Shown here: one piece after another, positions 45,894 to 57,434 of the stretch
Position numbering within the stretch: position 1 is the first letter of the stretch
Layout: each line of letters opens with the position of its first letter
DNA from: Apiospora phragmitis
Lineage: Eukaryota > Ascomycota > Sordariomycetes > Amphisphaeriales > Apiosporaceae
NCBI GenBank assembly: GCA_038363925.1
Contig: JAQQWL010000011.1
Location: 434,001 to 498,000, forward strand
Direction of reading: 5' to 3'
DNA length: 64,000 nt
The notes under the pieces: model-generated
What the model saw: the letters and a program-made list of their open reading frames with translations, nothing else
The model's database searches: none
What the model was told of the DNA's origin: nothing
Position numbers and translations under genes: made by a program

Positions 45894-47305
45894 ATACTGG
45901 TTTGATAACCTGGTTGAATAAGTACCTACATTGGATGGGAACAGACTCCACTTCTGGTGTGTTTGACACCCAGACTGATGGACAGGGGGAGGACGAAGAG
46001 GACCGTCATAAGACCCATGTCACGAATCCTGTAGGGTTCTTCATATCGGTTATTTCCGCTTGCTGCGCCTTGCTACGTAAGCATACTGCCATTGGATGAT
46101 GTCGGTGGTATTACATAACTTCCTCGGTGCATAAGGTCGGGGTACGATATCTACCAGTAAAATACGTCAAGCTCCCAATAGAGTAGTTTTGCTAAGTATC
46201 TGCTGTGTTATACCCTAAACAGCGGTTTACCTACTCATATAACAACACCCACCTGCCTACTAACTAGTTCAATATTGAATTCAAAAGAATCACTAGCCGT
46301 CGAAGAAGGCTCAACTGGGGTCGAGTTCCTCAAAAGTCGAAGGCGGTTAGGTTAAGAACTGCTGGCTGCGTCCCGTAGACTGTATGTAGTCTTGCTGACC
46401 GGATCACCGTAAAATGTTAGTTCCTTTGCACCTTATGCCGTCTGTAATCCGAGGTATGCAATCCAAGGTATATACTTGGATATACGTGTTTAAGGAAATT
46501 GAATGCCTGAGTAGGCACCTCGCTCAGAGCCATCCAGAGTCCGTTGGATTATTGTAAGGGCATTGGATCTTGTCCAGCCGTCAGGTCAGACGTAAATAGT
46601 GTTTCCAGTAGTTCGGGGGCCCGTAGCTATGCATTCACTCCATCTAAAGATCCTCCGTGCCCTCCGCCGGGGCCGCGAGCTTCACGGAGGCAGTTCAGCT
46701 GCCCCAGCGTCCCACCAGCAGCTCGGCATTATACCAACTTCAGCACAGTCGGCGAGGAATGTACCGAGGTTTGCGGCATATCGAACAAGCTGAGTGAGCG
46801 ATATCCACCGATCGGGAAAGTCACGAACAATGCAAGGAAGATGGATGCCTGGAAGAGCCCATTCCCGCCGTGGTGAGCAGGAAGGGGAGCGAGCTGTTGT
46901 TACTCTCTCCTGCTATTCCAGCCCTGTCTAAGAAGGATTACTAGATGACAAGACCCGGTCTCACCCATGTACGTACACGTAACCATTTGACTTGATAACT
47001 CAGATTTGGCAATGATCGGCCATGATCGGCCATCTTCTAAGAATAGGCTTCGTCCATAAAAGCTAATCATTTCCGGCTCCCGAAGATGCCCCATCATCGA
47101 CCCGCCTTACCCACTCAGCTAGGAAGGGAACGTATATATATATATATAGCAACAAATCAAAGAAGACGGCAATGTGACTCAGGTGATGTATAATAAAAGG
47201 CTATGTGCAGATTCGTTACGGAGTAATTACATGATAGACATGAACCATGTACATAGTTCCAACTTTTCACCACCAGCGCCTTTCGTGCCGTCGTAATCAA
47301 GACAT
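45894..47305. other. Intergenic, nothing recognised
   Basis: About 1.4 kb. A short TA run lies at 47132-47148. A minus-strand stretch near 46650-46870 reads hydrophobic but has stops and no recognisable family. Confidence 0.45.
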
Positions 47306-47846
47306 CTAGGCAATGCCGAAGGACGTCTTGGGGATGATGGCGAAGGACGCGGGAGGGGAGCCACTGCCACGGTTGAAGGTGGTGTTGGCGACACCGGTGT
47401 AGTTCCAGTAGGTGTTGCTAGAGGGGGGCAGTCAGCAAACAAGCTCCCTTTTTCTGTCTCATTGGAGGGAAAACTTACTCTTGAGTCAGGTCAGCAAACT
47501 GGAAGCTGACCTGGATAGGCACGACGGTCCTGGAGCCCAGCAGCTCGGACGGCGTGTTGAGGCGCGACACCATGGTGCCCCCGACGTAGCCCTCGATCTT
47601 GCAGGGCGCGTACTGGGTGGCGATGCCGCCGTCGTGGGAGGCACCCGAGCAGCTGGCCTGGAAGGCCGGGCGGGCCGGGTAGTCGCTGGTGGCGGCGCCC
47701 GCGATCTTGAACTCGTAGCTGCAGTCGTCGTTGGTGCAGCCGGAGGTCCACTCGGTCACGTCCCACTGGTAGTCGGCGGCCCGTATGGCGACGGGGGTGG
47801 CCGCGGCCGTGGCGGCGAGGGTGGCGAAGATGGTGGAGGCACGCAT
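47306..47846 (-). CDS. Small secreted four-cysteine protein, AA1-like candidate effector
   Basis: 159 residues in two exons (47846-47479 and 47417-47306; 61-bp intron, GTAAGT..TAG). The N-terminus MRASTIFATLAATAAATPVA is a clear signal peptide. The mature part has four cysteines (37, 42, 66, 82) in a beta-rich pattern, with YQWDVTEWTSGC and CKIEGYVGG, ending in FGIA. Pattern and size resemble the Alt a 1/AA1-like and hypersensitive-response-inducing secreted proteins of plant-associated fungi; I am moderately sure of that family. The gene is intact and lies between the P450 relic and the repeat-rich end of the window. Confidence 0.8.
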
Positions 47847-48684
47847 TTTGATGGTTGGGAGTTGGGAGTTGGAAGTGATTATAGATTATTATTTGAGTAT
47901 TTTTTGGTTTATGGTAGAAACGAGGGAATGGTAAATATCGTTGGAGTTGATATTGCCGGTGGGTGAAGAGGAAGCAAAAGTAGAAACTCGACCCGACGGA
48001 CGTTGGATTTAAATATTGAGTCGAGATCAGACGAGGACCCGAAATTAGTTGAGCAGCAGGGACAACACTTCGGATGGCTCAGCCTCTCGCAACGTCACCC
48101 GAGGGCCCCGGTAGTGACGATCGTTTCCACTTTGGAAGGGGAAAGCCGTAAAGCCGTAAAGCCGTTGTTCTATGGGCACCTCGTACTGCCCGTTCCTCGA
48201 TGCAGTAGCATTGGGGGAGGAATACGAGGTCGCATTGCTGGGTAAATGAACGCTGCTGGCCCTAAACTGGGCTTTCGATGGAGAGGCGACTCCACCGCAA
48301 CTGGATCGCGCGCCTCGTGCATTGCATCGCCAAGAGTCGCGAATCTTGGACCGAGGGGCGGAACAACCCACGGGCCGGCAATTGCTGTGGAGGCATAAAC
48401 AATGCAGGGGTGCTCTGAGTCTGGCCAGCATCATGACTGGCATTGTTCCTTGTTGTTGGTCACGAGAACAAGGCAAGCCAGAGTTTACGTAACAAAGCGG
48501 TCTTGTAGCCGCAGGCAGTGTTAGCATGAATGAAGACATTACCTACAGATTACTTACCTCAAAGTCAAGGCTCAACTCCTTATTCGAGTGCTTGACAACA
48601 AAACCAAGCTCAGGCGGTTTAGGACTGAAGGCCGTGCCCTGTCCATGTGCAAAAATAAGTCCCTGCAGGGTCCAATTGAGCGCT
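47847..48684. other. Intergenic, nothing recognised
   Basis: Promoter side of the secreted protein gene. No other feature recognised. Confidence 0.5.
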
Positions 48685-49665
48685 TTATCTCCTATTCTTC
48701 AACTTCGTATCCAGAGCTGCTTCGAGCAACGACGTGCGCCCCTTCTTGTGAAAAGTGTTGATTAACCGTAGCCACCGTTCCAAGATGATGCGCAGGTCGT
48801 TCAGCAGCTCGTCCTCCCTAGCCTTGTCGTTGCCGTCTTCGCTCGCCCACTCGTACACCGCGTAGTCCAGCGAAAGCGCCCTGTCGCTGCCGACTTCGCC
48901 CGCCAGCTCGCGCACCACACAGTCCAGCGAAAGCGCCTTGTCGCAGAACTGGGCCGTGAGGTCGCGGGCCGCCGCCAGCCGGGCCAGGATGCCGTCGCGG
49001 TGGTCCCAGTCGTCGCGGACGGCGTCCACGGTCGCGGGCCGGCAGTAGTCCTCCAGCTCGGTCATCCGGGCCATGACGAGGTAGAAGGCGTCCGTGATGA
49101 CGGCGAAGCACGCGCCCAGCGCCGCGACGAGCTCCGGCATGTGGAGCAGCGCCGCAGCGAGCCGGTGGCGGGTCTGGTCAGTGGCCTCGTAGGCTCGGGT
49201 CAGGTCGTTCTTCAGGTTCGCGAGCGTCGTGAGGGCGTGCCTGGCCACCTGCTTGAACCACTGCGCCGGCAGCCTCCCTTCGGACCTGTCCAGATCCATG
49301 GGTTTGGGCAGGCTAGATGCTGCTACTGCTGATGCTGATGCTAAAGCGACTGATACTGGTGGCGGCGGCGGGTTTGGAGGAGCAAGGGCCGATTTGTGTC
49401 GTACAGTCTCCTGCTGGAACCGCACATCCTGCTGTTGGCGGGCGGCGCCCAATGTGTCCTCCTGCCTGAGCTGTTCCAGGGATTTGGTGCGCGTGCCCCA
49501 ACAACCGAGGACCCGCCACGCTTTCTGCGCTTTCTCGATCTCCTGGGCTCGTTCCTCTTTTCTTACGAACTGTTGGATGTATTTGAGCCATCGATAATAT
49601 CCTTCTCTGACGCCGTAAAAGCCCGAGTCACGGGTGATATCGAGGATTTGGAAATGATCCGCCAT
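48685..49665 (-). CDS. Hypothetical protein with a degenerate J-domain-like N-terminus
   Basis: Intact 326-residue ORF without introns. I do not recognise the family. Residues 1-55 (HFQILDITRDSGFYGVREGY ... EIEKAQKAWRVLG) follow the layout of a DnaJ J domain, with initial YxxLxxxxD-like and final AxxxL helices, but the diagnostic HPD is absent. A Pro-rich and Ala/Ser-rich linker (about 95-120) follows, then a long helical region. Residues 242-279 are two tandem copies of a 19-residue unit (DKALSLDCVVRELAGEVGS / DRALSLDYAVYEWASEDGN) with the start of a third. No signal peptide or membrane span. The long, repeat-bearing open frame supports a real gene. Confidence 0.6.
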   Translation of the reverse strand: MADHFQILDITRDSGFYGVREGYYRWLKYIQQFVRKEERAQEIEKAQKAWRVLGCWGTRTKSLEQLRQEDTLGAARQQQDVRFQQETVRHKSALAPPNPPPPPVSVALASASAVAASSLPKPMDLDRSEGRLPAQWFKQVARHALTTLANLKNDLTRAYEATDQTRHRLAAALLHMPELVAALGACFAVITDAFYLVMARMTELEDYCRPATVDAVRDDWDHRDGILARLAAARDLTAQFCDKALSLDCVVRELAGEVGSDRALSLDYAVYEWASEDGNDKAREDELLNDLRIILERWLRLINTFHKKGRTSLLEAALDTKLKNRR

Positions 49666-50742
49666 CTTAGGGAAGTCGATCGAAAAGGGTGCTCAAGTCC
49701 TGGAAGAGTTTGGATGTCTGTCGGATGTCGTGGTAATGGTCGGTAAATTCGGGTGATGCGTGTCGCGTCGCGCGGTCGTTGAATCTAGACCCCGATGGGC
49801 CTTTTGGGACAAGGAGGACGTCAGCGTATTATACACGATGCCGTCAAACTCTTTGTCTGGAAACATAGCACTTGGTAACGTACAATGGCATTGTGCGACT
49901 GAATTACAACTTTTGCAAGAGGCTTGGGAGCAAACAAAGCTTGTGTGTTCTGTCTGCCGTGGGGTCACGTCGCTCATCCACAGGTTGGTCAACATACCTT
50001 CCAGTGGATTAGGGAGTTTTTGGGCCCTGAGAAACCCCTGAACGACCTGAAGATGCATGCAGTAATACTCAGTCCCTCCACAGTTCGAGGCTGCCTCGTA
50101 TCGTTTGTGCACTCCATTCGATATGTATCTTAGGTATCCTATACGGAGTAACTCTACCCCCTTTTCGCCCGACTCCCAGACTGAGCTCTGTCCTACGACA
50201 CATAAGGTAGGTACTTAGGTACACAGTCTCCTCCAATACATTTCCGAGGTAACCTTTCCTTCTTCATACGCAAATGGCCACTGGTGGGTCTCCATCTCTC
50301 GCAACTTCCTTATGGTCTCCCAATAACCACCAAGCACTGCACCCCCTCGATCCACCTATCCTCGCGTGCCTTCCACCCACAACACACCAGACACCACGCC
50401 AGATGGTCCCCCAACAGTACCCATGTACCAGCACTACCCACTCATTGAACCATATAGCTGCACATAAGCCAAGCCACCTTTAACAAGCAAATCGCTCAAG
50501 CGGTGGCTTGGTGAGTGGTTATATCGCTACGTTAGCGACGTAGTCTGGCAACTTCCTATCTCTCATTTTTACCTTAGCAGCGATTCCAGTACGTCTACGA
50601 CTCGAACATGGCGTTGAAGAAACCGCCCATATCCTGATTCGCAACCTCGTCCAGGGCTTCTCTCTTTCCTTGTCTTCTTCTGTTGCCTGGCCTCTTTCAT
50701 CGCCGTTCGTGCTTCTCGTTTGTTCTGTTTATGCTCCTCAAG
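49666..50742. other. Intergenic, nothing recognised
   Basis: No supported gene; short open frames only. Confidence 0.5.
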
Positions 50743-51660
50743 CTAGCGCGCCGGTTGGACCGAAGGATCGTATTGCGAAAAGGCTGACCACTCACGGCCG
50801 TCCATGACTTGCTGCCTATGCACGCCCGTCACGAATGTATTGAGACTTTCCAACGACTCGAAGCATAGGTATGCGCATGCGTTGCAATTACTCGGTCTCT
50901 TGACCCCGCAAGCTGTCGGGCCGTAGTGCTTGAAGTGGTCGAACATGCCTTCCGGGCTGAAAAACGGAAGCTCGTACTTGCCAACACCTCCTTTACCCTT
51001 CAAGCGCACCGCAGCCGTATAGGGGTAGAGCTCCTTGGGCTTTGGTCGAGTCGTCGGTCAGAACTTTCGGGACTTGAATTTCTTATTTAATATCCAAGAG
51101 TACGGTTTTCTCCTGTGTCCCACGCCTCTATGCTCTATCCTGGCCTGGCTAGATTGGGTTGAGGGTGGAAGACTGAGGAGCTTGACAAGAAGAATGGCAA
51201 TCCTTACGGCATCGTTCCCTGCGCACAACTGGAGACGGCCGTCCCGCCGCTCCAAATACCCAAGCCCATACGAGGCGAGTGTGTTCCTCAGCGGGGGCAG
51301 GCGGTCCATGTTGTAGACGTTCTTTACTAGCTGCTGCAGGTCGTGCTTATGGTCGCGATCCCGGTTCTTGCGCTTCGGGGGTTCGCCCTCATACATATCC
51401 GGCAGTGGCAGCTGCTCCGGCGGTGGCACATACGTGATGCCCAACTCGGTGACCTCGGTCTGGGACATGCCCCAGCTGTCAAATTCAATGGCCACGAAAC
51501 CGGTGGTGTTCTCGGCGGCGAACCGCAGGAAGTCCGGGAAGGTCTGGGGAGTGTTCTCGAAGCATTGGCTGCGGAAGTTCCGCAGGATATGATTACGGTG
51601 CACCTTGGCATTTTTTATCTCGATCCTTTTTTTCTCGGATACCATTTTGCCGATATGCAA
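50743..51660 (-). CDS. Gfd2/YDR514C-like exonuclease-fold protein interrupted by one in-frame TGA
   Basis: A single minus-strand frame runs 306 codons from MHIGKMVSEKK, broken only by a TGA at 51058-51060 (after SRKF, before PTTRPKP). The first part has FVAIEFDSWG (like the DEDDh first acidic motif), TEVTELGITYVPP and LCAGNDAVRIAILL (like the GNDA block). This order resembles the Gfd2/YDR514C DEDDh-like domain of fungal proteins. After the stop the frame continues with ELYPYTAAVRLKGKGGVG and CAYLCFESLESLNTF, a compact RRM-like stretch. The start may instead be the Met at 51645. The protein is either truncated after about 200 residues, a young pseudogene (CGA to TGA is one transition), or read through. 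The family call is moderate. Confidence 0.55.
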
Positions 51661-52881
51661 AAAAGAGGGAGGTAGATTTTATGGTGGAATGGCTCCTCAA
51701 GAAGACGACAAGGTGGTGAGTATTAGAGTGATGAGGCGGAAAGGCGGTTGAGAGCATCCACGAAGCTCGTCGGGTTAATGTTTTCAATGCAACGTTGAGG
51801 TACTTTGGAAACTCGGGGAGCATCTGCATGAGACCCAGAGCGGCGACGCTACGTTGTCGGGGCTCTGGGATGAGAAGTTTGCCCTACTTTGGAGTCATCA
51901 AGCTCACTTTCAGCAAGGAGAAAGGTTGGGAAGTCTTGATCGAACCTACGAACACTAAAGGCGGCAAGCCGTGTCTGGTACCGTAATAGAAAGATTGTGG
52001 CGACTGCAAGTTGGTTAGATTTGACGTCGGACGCAGACCGCGCCGAAGTAGGAAAATCACTAATTTTTTGTGTTCCTGATCTGGTCGTATAGTCATATCT
52101 TGCCGTTGCTGCCGTTGGCCCCGTTGGGCAGCAGCATGGTATTTCAATTATCGTTGCTGGTTAGCCAATACTACCGAGTCCATCTTCATTATATTCTCGT
52201 TGACCGTGATAATATGGCCAGGGATTTGACTTCATCTTGAGAACTTCTTTACTCTTTCGCGAAAGCGAGATTACGGCAAGTACCTTTTCAACTACCACTC
52301 AAAACGCCTTGTAGTCACGATATCGAAACTAATTCCTTTGGTAGACTCGTTCCTACAGGAAGCAGAAGTGCTACCCGAGACACCCGAGGAGCAGTGTAAC
52401 TTTGATTGAAGAGGAGGAGGAGGACGGCGATGAAGAAACAGACGACTTAAACAAGCCCGCCGTGCCTATGGTATCTTGTACGATGCCTTGATTGAAGCTC
52501 TGGATAAAGATATAGCCCGAGGAATCGTCGATTTCCCAGAGGATGAGGCCTAATATATTTCACCTGGCAGCACGGCCTCTGTTCTTATCTTGCCTTTCAA
52601 CGAGAGGCTTCGTAATTTTGCGGCTATCAACGCCGCTAACTACCCACAGTTCTATCCGGATTGAACTCGCAGCGACCTCTTCCAGCGTTTCTGCACCCTT
52701 GCCGATTTTGCGACAAAGGTTGTCCGAACGGATTTACAGAACTGAGACATAAAACAGAACAGGTATGCAATCAAGTTTTGAACAATTAACTTAGAATATA
52801 AGAATTTAAACTTATGTAAAAGACTAGAACCCGGTGCTGCGATAGGTGCTATTGTTACAATCCATTTGCTCACCTCCTAAG
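51661..52881. other. Intergenic with a short coding relic
   Basis: Apart from the relic at 52450-52744 I see no supported gene. Confidence 0.45.
52450..52744 (+). pseudogene. Unidentified coding relic with two stops
   Basis: One plus frame reads RRAYGILYDALIEALDKDI, FPEDEA, stop (TAA), YISPGSTASVLILPFNERL, AAINAANYPQFYPD, stop (TGA), then LFQRFCTLADFATKVVRTDL. The residue composition and continuity across two stops suggest a decayed gene rather than chance. Family unknown. Confidence 0.35.
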
Positions 52882-54672
52882 CTAAGGATCTTTTTTGACG
52901 ACGTCCATCTTGGCCTTCAAGTCTTGCTGGACCTTTTGCGTCTTGCGGACGGCGGCATCGCGCTTCGTCGGTCAGCGCGGTGGTTGCTGGCGGTGCAGCT
53001 GGGCCTGGCTCAGCCCGGCTTGGACGAGCACCGCATTCGCAGCCATCTTTTCTCGCGCACGAAAAGACAGCAAGAAAGCAACAACAGGAAAAGGGACAAC
53101 AGAGATGGTGGAGAAGAGGTAGTTGAAAAAGAATCTGCTGTTGATGATGCTGTTGCTTCCAAGGGGGAGGAAGGAAAGGAAAAGAAAGTTCCAAAGGTCC
53201 CACGGGCGAGGTTCTACTCTTGCCTGTCCTCGGGCCTGCATCTACGGGGCTGCTGGCCTGGCTACGGGGCTGCGGGCCGTCAGAGGAGCCGCCGTCTCGT
53301 CTTCGTCTTCTGCCGCATATGCGCTCCGGTTCGAAACGCCGGCTGGGAGCTCCTCGAGGAGGTCTCGCACGCGGTCTATGCGCCGCTTCTTTTCTGCGTG
53401 GTCCACCACGGTACGTGGGTAGGTAGGTACGCAGGTATGAAGTACGGCACTCGAAGGCGTCCTTCTCTTCTGACGAAAAGAGCCGCGGATGGTTCGCCAG
53501 GGAATCCTTGTTAAACTGGATATCGTCGTATTCCCGACTTAGATAATCCAGCTCTGCAGCGCTCGCTTGCTTGTTCTCGCGGTTGGAGACTAAAAGATGG
53601 AACTTGATCCTGTCATCGGTTGCTGCATGCGATCTGGCGAGTATGTCATCGCACTGTTCCTCAGCTCGGTCGAATGCAGCGGTATAGTCTTCTTCCTGAC
53701 GGGCCCAATCCAGCTGCATGATTCGCTCTTTAGTGCTAGTGATTTCCGGGTCATCTTCTGGGTACTTGTAGGTCTGGCCATTATACCAGAGGAGGCCTGT
53801 AAGAACATCAAGGAATCCGTCGCCTAGCTCGGAACCCCAAACCTATATACACATTTGCTTCTTGCCGGTTTCTTCCATAAGCTGTGCCAAACCATACGAT
53901 GACGCGCTGTCAATCTGACCGCCCTCCTGCTTGATCTCGTCATCGCTTTTCGATACTGGCCATACACAGCGTCTTGCCCTTTTGATCGTACTCTGGGGCC
54001 TCGTTCGATAATACACGGGTGCCCGAAGTTTCCTCGTGCTTCTCAGCCTGGCGAGGCCGCACACGTGAGGAAGACGCTGCGACCAAGGTAGCGACCGTCT
54101 TCCACAACTCCTGGTCGTGCTGATAGACACCCGACTCATAGCCCGCCTCCCACAGTTCTCTCGAGTCGAACGCGATTGTCGCGATGCGAGTGCTGCCGTT
54201 GCAGGTCGTAGATACATGGTCGTGGGACAAGGTGCCGGGTCCGATTTAGGGTCTCCGTTGACCCGATATCCGCCCATATCGGTCTTTGTCAGCACTTGGT
54301 TGATCAAGTCTGCCTGGCCTCTTAAGCGTCCTTCAGAACTGCTGGGATACATTCAAATATGATGTTTGCCGCGCACAGCGAGCCTATGTCGGCCTCGTTC
54401 TTGTAGATGTAAACAGTCCACCATGTGTTTCCACTTTGAAGATTGTGAATCGGGACCTCTTTTAGCAATCTAATTCTCTCATGCTTGACAAAGATGATAT
54501 TTGCGGGATAGTCGGAGCGCCAGGCAATCTGAGGAAGGACGTGATGCGTTAGAAACACCCGAGCCTGTTTCTGCGTCGTTTCAGACCAACCGTCGCTCTT
54601 CAATTGAGTGACCGCATCGTCAATGTCGTTCCGCAGATCTTTGTCAGGCCGGAACTTGTCCGGTTTGGACAT
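52882..54672 (-). pseudogene. Unidentified minus-strand gene with many frame breaks
   Basis: Coding-like blocks follow one another on the minus strand but in changing frames. MSKPDKFRPDKDLRNDIDDA to ECIPAVLKDA (54672-54322) comes first, then QADLINQVLTKTDMGGYRVN, then RIATIAFDSRELWEAGYESG to KTLCMASI, then DDEIKQEGGQIDSASSYGL with a TAG at about 53844. Next is LDVLTGLLWYNGQTYKYPED to SREYDDIQFNKDSL (down to about 53450), then a basic, charged stretch. The end reads MAANAVLVQAGLSQAQL, a TGA, then KTQKVQQDLKAKMDVVKKDP stopping at 52882. I do not recognise the family. It is probably one gene of more than 500 residues, acidic/charged with coiled-coil-like parts, broken at least four times; splitting into two genes is also possible. 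Confidence 0.45.
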
Positions 54673-55013
54673 GATACTTAGTGGCGATGTTCTATTCGTG
54701 GCACGACAGGGCGTTTGAGAAACGAAGGTCAGATCTCAAGATCCGTGGATGATGGAATGGTTGCAAAATGGGTTCCTTTCAGGAGGGCAGATATTTTCTT
54801 CTCAAATGTAAGATTTGACCCCCCCTCGCTGTCACCACCGCCTCGTTGATACCCCACGTAAACATCGGACGAGATAGATTTAAAGCTTTATATTAAATTG
54901 AATAAAAATAATAAAAATACATGTGTTTAAATATTAATATATTTCGTATATATACTATAATAATATTTAATAAGTACGTTTATTACTTTATTAGTTTTAA
55001 TTTTATTCATTAC

Positions 55014-55183
55014 TGTTGAATGGGCTTTCGCTTGGGTTTTCAGTTGTTCATGTCTATCTTCTCTGCTAGCTGCGAGGGGCATCGTATGCCCCTCTTCATG
55101 AAATAGAAAGGGGTTCGTGCGCGCAGGCACGTGGCACCCCTTTTAGGGTAATATGAAAAACCTTAGTTCTTGCTGTTCTAACA
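55014..55183. mobile_element. Solo LTR, 170 bp, with ATTAC target duplication
   Basis: Starts TGTTGAATGGGC and ends CTGTTCTAACA (TG..CA ends), flanked on both sides by ATTAC (55009-55013 and 55184-55188). Related copies are at 60345-60556 (same orientation) and 60990-61197 (inverted). Unlike the surrounding DNA it retains many CA/TG dinucleotides, so it was not RIPed. It lacks about 40 internal bases present in the other copies. Confidence 0.85.
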
Positions 55184-55527
55184 ATTACTATATAATTTAA
55201 AGATTATAAAATAGTATTATTATATTAAATAAAAAGAGAATTAAAAAAAATTAAAGTTTATATTAAATTAAAAGAAAATAAAAAAATAATAAAGCTTGTA
55301 TTAAATAAAAAGAAAATTAAAAAAATAATAAAGTTTATATTAATTATATATATCTTATTCTTTTTAATATCGAAAGTTTTAAATTAAATTAAATAAAATA
55401 ATATTAATTTTTTATATTTATTATAATCTTTTAATAGTTTAATTATTAAAGTATAAGTTATTAATTAATAAATAAAAAACTAAAAAAAAAAACTTTTCTT
55501 TAATAATTAAATAGTTTTATTAACGTA

Positions 55528-57372
55528 CCCTATAGTTTAACTAACTACACGGTTTAAATAACCACCTTTAAAGACTTTATTTAATAAAGTATAAATTAAT
55601 TCCGCTATAACGTATTTAATATTTTAAAATTAATCGGAATCTTTATTTTTAAATACTTTTATATTATTCTAATAAGTACGAGTATTATATCCGGGCTTTT
55701 TATAGATTTTATAGCGTTATAAGCGCGTTTTAAACGTCTTTATACGATTACTTTTATAACGCGATTCGTTTTATAACTATTTATTAATAGTTTTTTAAAA
55801 CTATAAATCTTTTCTAGCTTATATACGAAGTGATCCTCTATTTTATAGCCGTTTCTTTTTTATACGGCGGCACCGGCTAAGTATTTTATTCGCCTTTCGT
55901 AATGCGGTTACCTTACCTTTTAATAAAATAAGCCGGTATATAACTTACGTTATATCTTTCGTAATTTAATTAAGCTTAGCTAAAACTAATATTAAAGAGC
56001 TATTTTAATATCGCGCGATTCGATTTTTAACGTACTCGGTTTAAAATTAAGTTTTAATTAAATTATTTAAAGTTTTTAATTCTTAAAGTATAAATAAGCC
56101 GAAAAAGATCGCCGGAAACGTCGGCGTATATAGCTTTATATTTAATTATAAAATAATATATTCCGGATTATATAATATAAATCTTACTTTTTAAAAACCT
56201 TTTTAAATATTTAAAATAATAAAAATAGCTTAAAACGCTTTTAAAAACGCTAATAAAAAGTCCTCCTTTAAGATATAAGTAATATACGCTTATAAAAAAC
56301 GCTCGATTTTTTTTCTATATAACCTTTTTCATATATAAAAATAGCCGATATAAAAAGGTTAAAATTTATATAATAAATAAGAAAATATATAAAGTATAAT
56401 AATCGAGATTTTTTATAATAAAACTTAAAAATTATTAAATAATAACTCTTATAACCGTTAAAAATTATGAAATAATAAACACTTTTCGTATAAAAGTTTA
56501 TATATTTATTAAAGTATCCAGTTTAATCTTCACTTTTTTTTATTTATAATTTAGCCTTTTTTAATAATTATGATTACCTAATCCTTTAATAATAAGCAAT
56601 TTCGTACTAGGAAAAGAGGTACGTTTTCCCGGCAAATATAATATATAAAAGGATAGCGTAACCGTATAATCTAACGCCTTAAATAATTATAACCTATTCT
56701 TAGTTTTTTTATTAAATTACCCTAAGCTTTTCGTATTAATCGGAGGTTATAACGATTATTTCGAACGAGATTTAACCTATAAAAAAGCTAGTCTCGTCGA
56801 AATTATAAATATCCTCTTAAATCTTATATTTATTAATTATATTTCGTACGAAAGTAAACTACGCGCGATACGTATCAAGATCTTTATAAAAAACCTTTTA
56901 ATAATCGATTTTTCGATTAAAACGCGTCCGGAGGTCTAGTTATTATTATACGAAACTAGAGACTTAATTAACGTCGACGCGTCTCGCGTCACGTTAAAGG
57001 AATAATTAATTCGTTATATCTTTAATACTACTTATTCGGGGAAGAAACGATCGCGAATTTAGTTCGATTATATATCGAATTATTATATTTTTTCGAAAAT
57101 AATAAGCTTTTACGTTAATAATTATATATTTTATTATAAAATACCGCCGTAATATTAAAAACGTAAAATTATATAAAGAATATTATAAACTTATACTATA
57201 AATTAAAAACTTAATTTAAAACTATTTTAAAGCGCTTAGAGCGTTAATTATATATCGCCTTTTTTTAATTATTAATAATAATAAAATAATAATAAAAAGA
57301 TAAAATAAACTTAATTATTAAAAATTACGAGAAAATAGTTAATTAAACCGTGTAGTTAATTAAACCGTAAAG
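55528..57372 (-). mobile_element. Fot1/pogo-like Tc1/mariner element A, RIP-degraded
   Basis: 1.85 kb between TA dinucleotides (55526-55527 and 57373-57374). The inverted ends share a GTTTAA-YTAACTACACGGTTTAA core with C/T and A/G differences only. On the minus strand near 56815-56784 the transposase signature DIYNFDETSF is still readable (Fot1 family: IYNFDETGF). Stops fill the rest. It is homologous in its interior to element B, in opposite orientation, 62 bp away. Confidence 0.82.
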
Positions 57373-57434
57373 TATATTATATTATATAATACTTAATAAG
57401 TATAATTAAACTTAAACGCTATTATTTTAATATA

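Noticed and set aside
46544..46876. 110-codon ORF and hydrophobic minus-strand reading near 46.65-46.87 kb
   Set aside because: Neither strand gives a continuous recognisable protein; stops interrupt the hydrophobic minus-strand reading.
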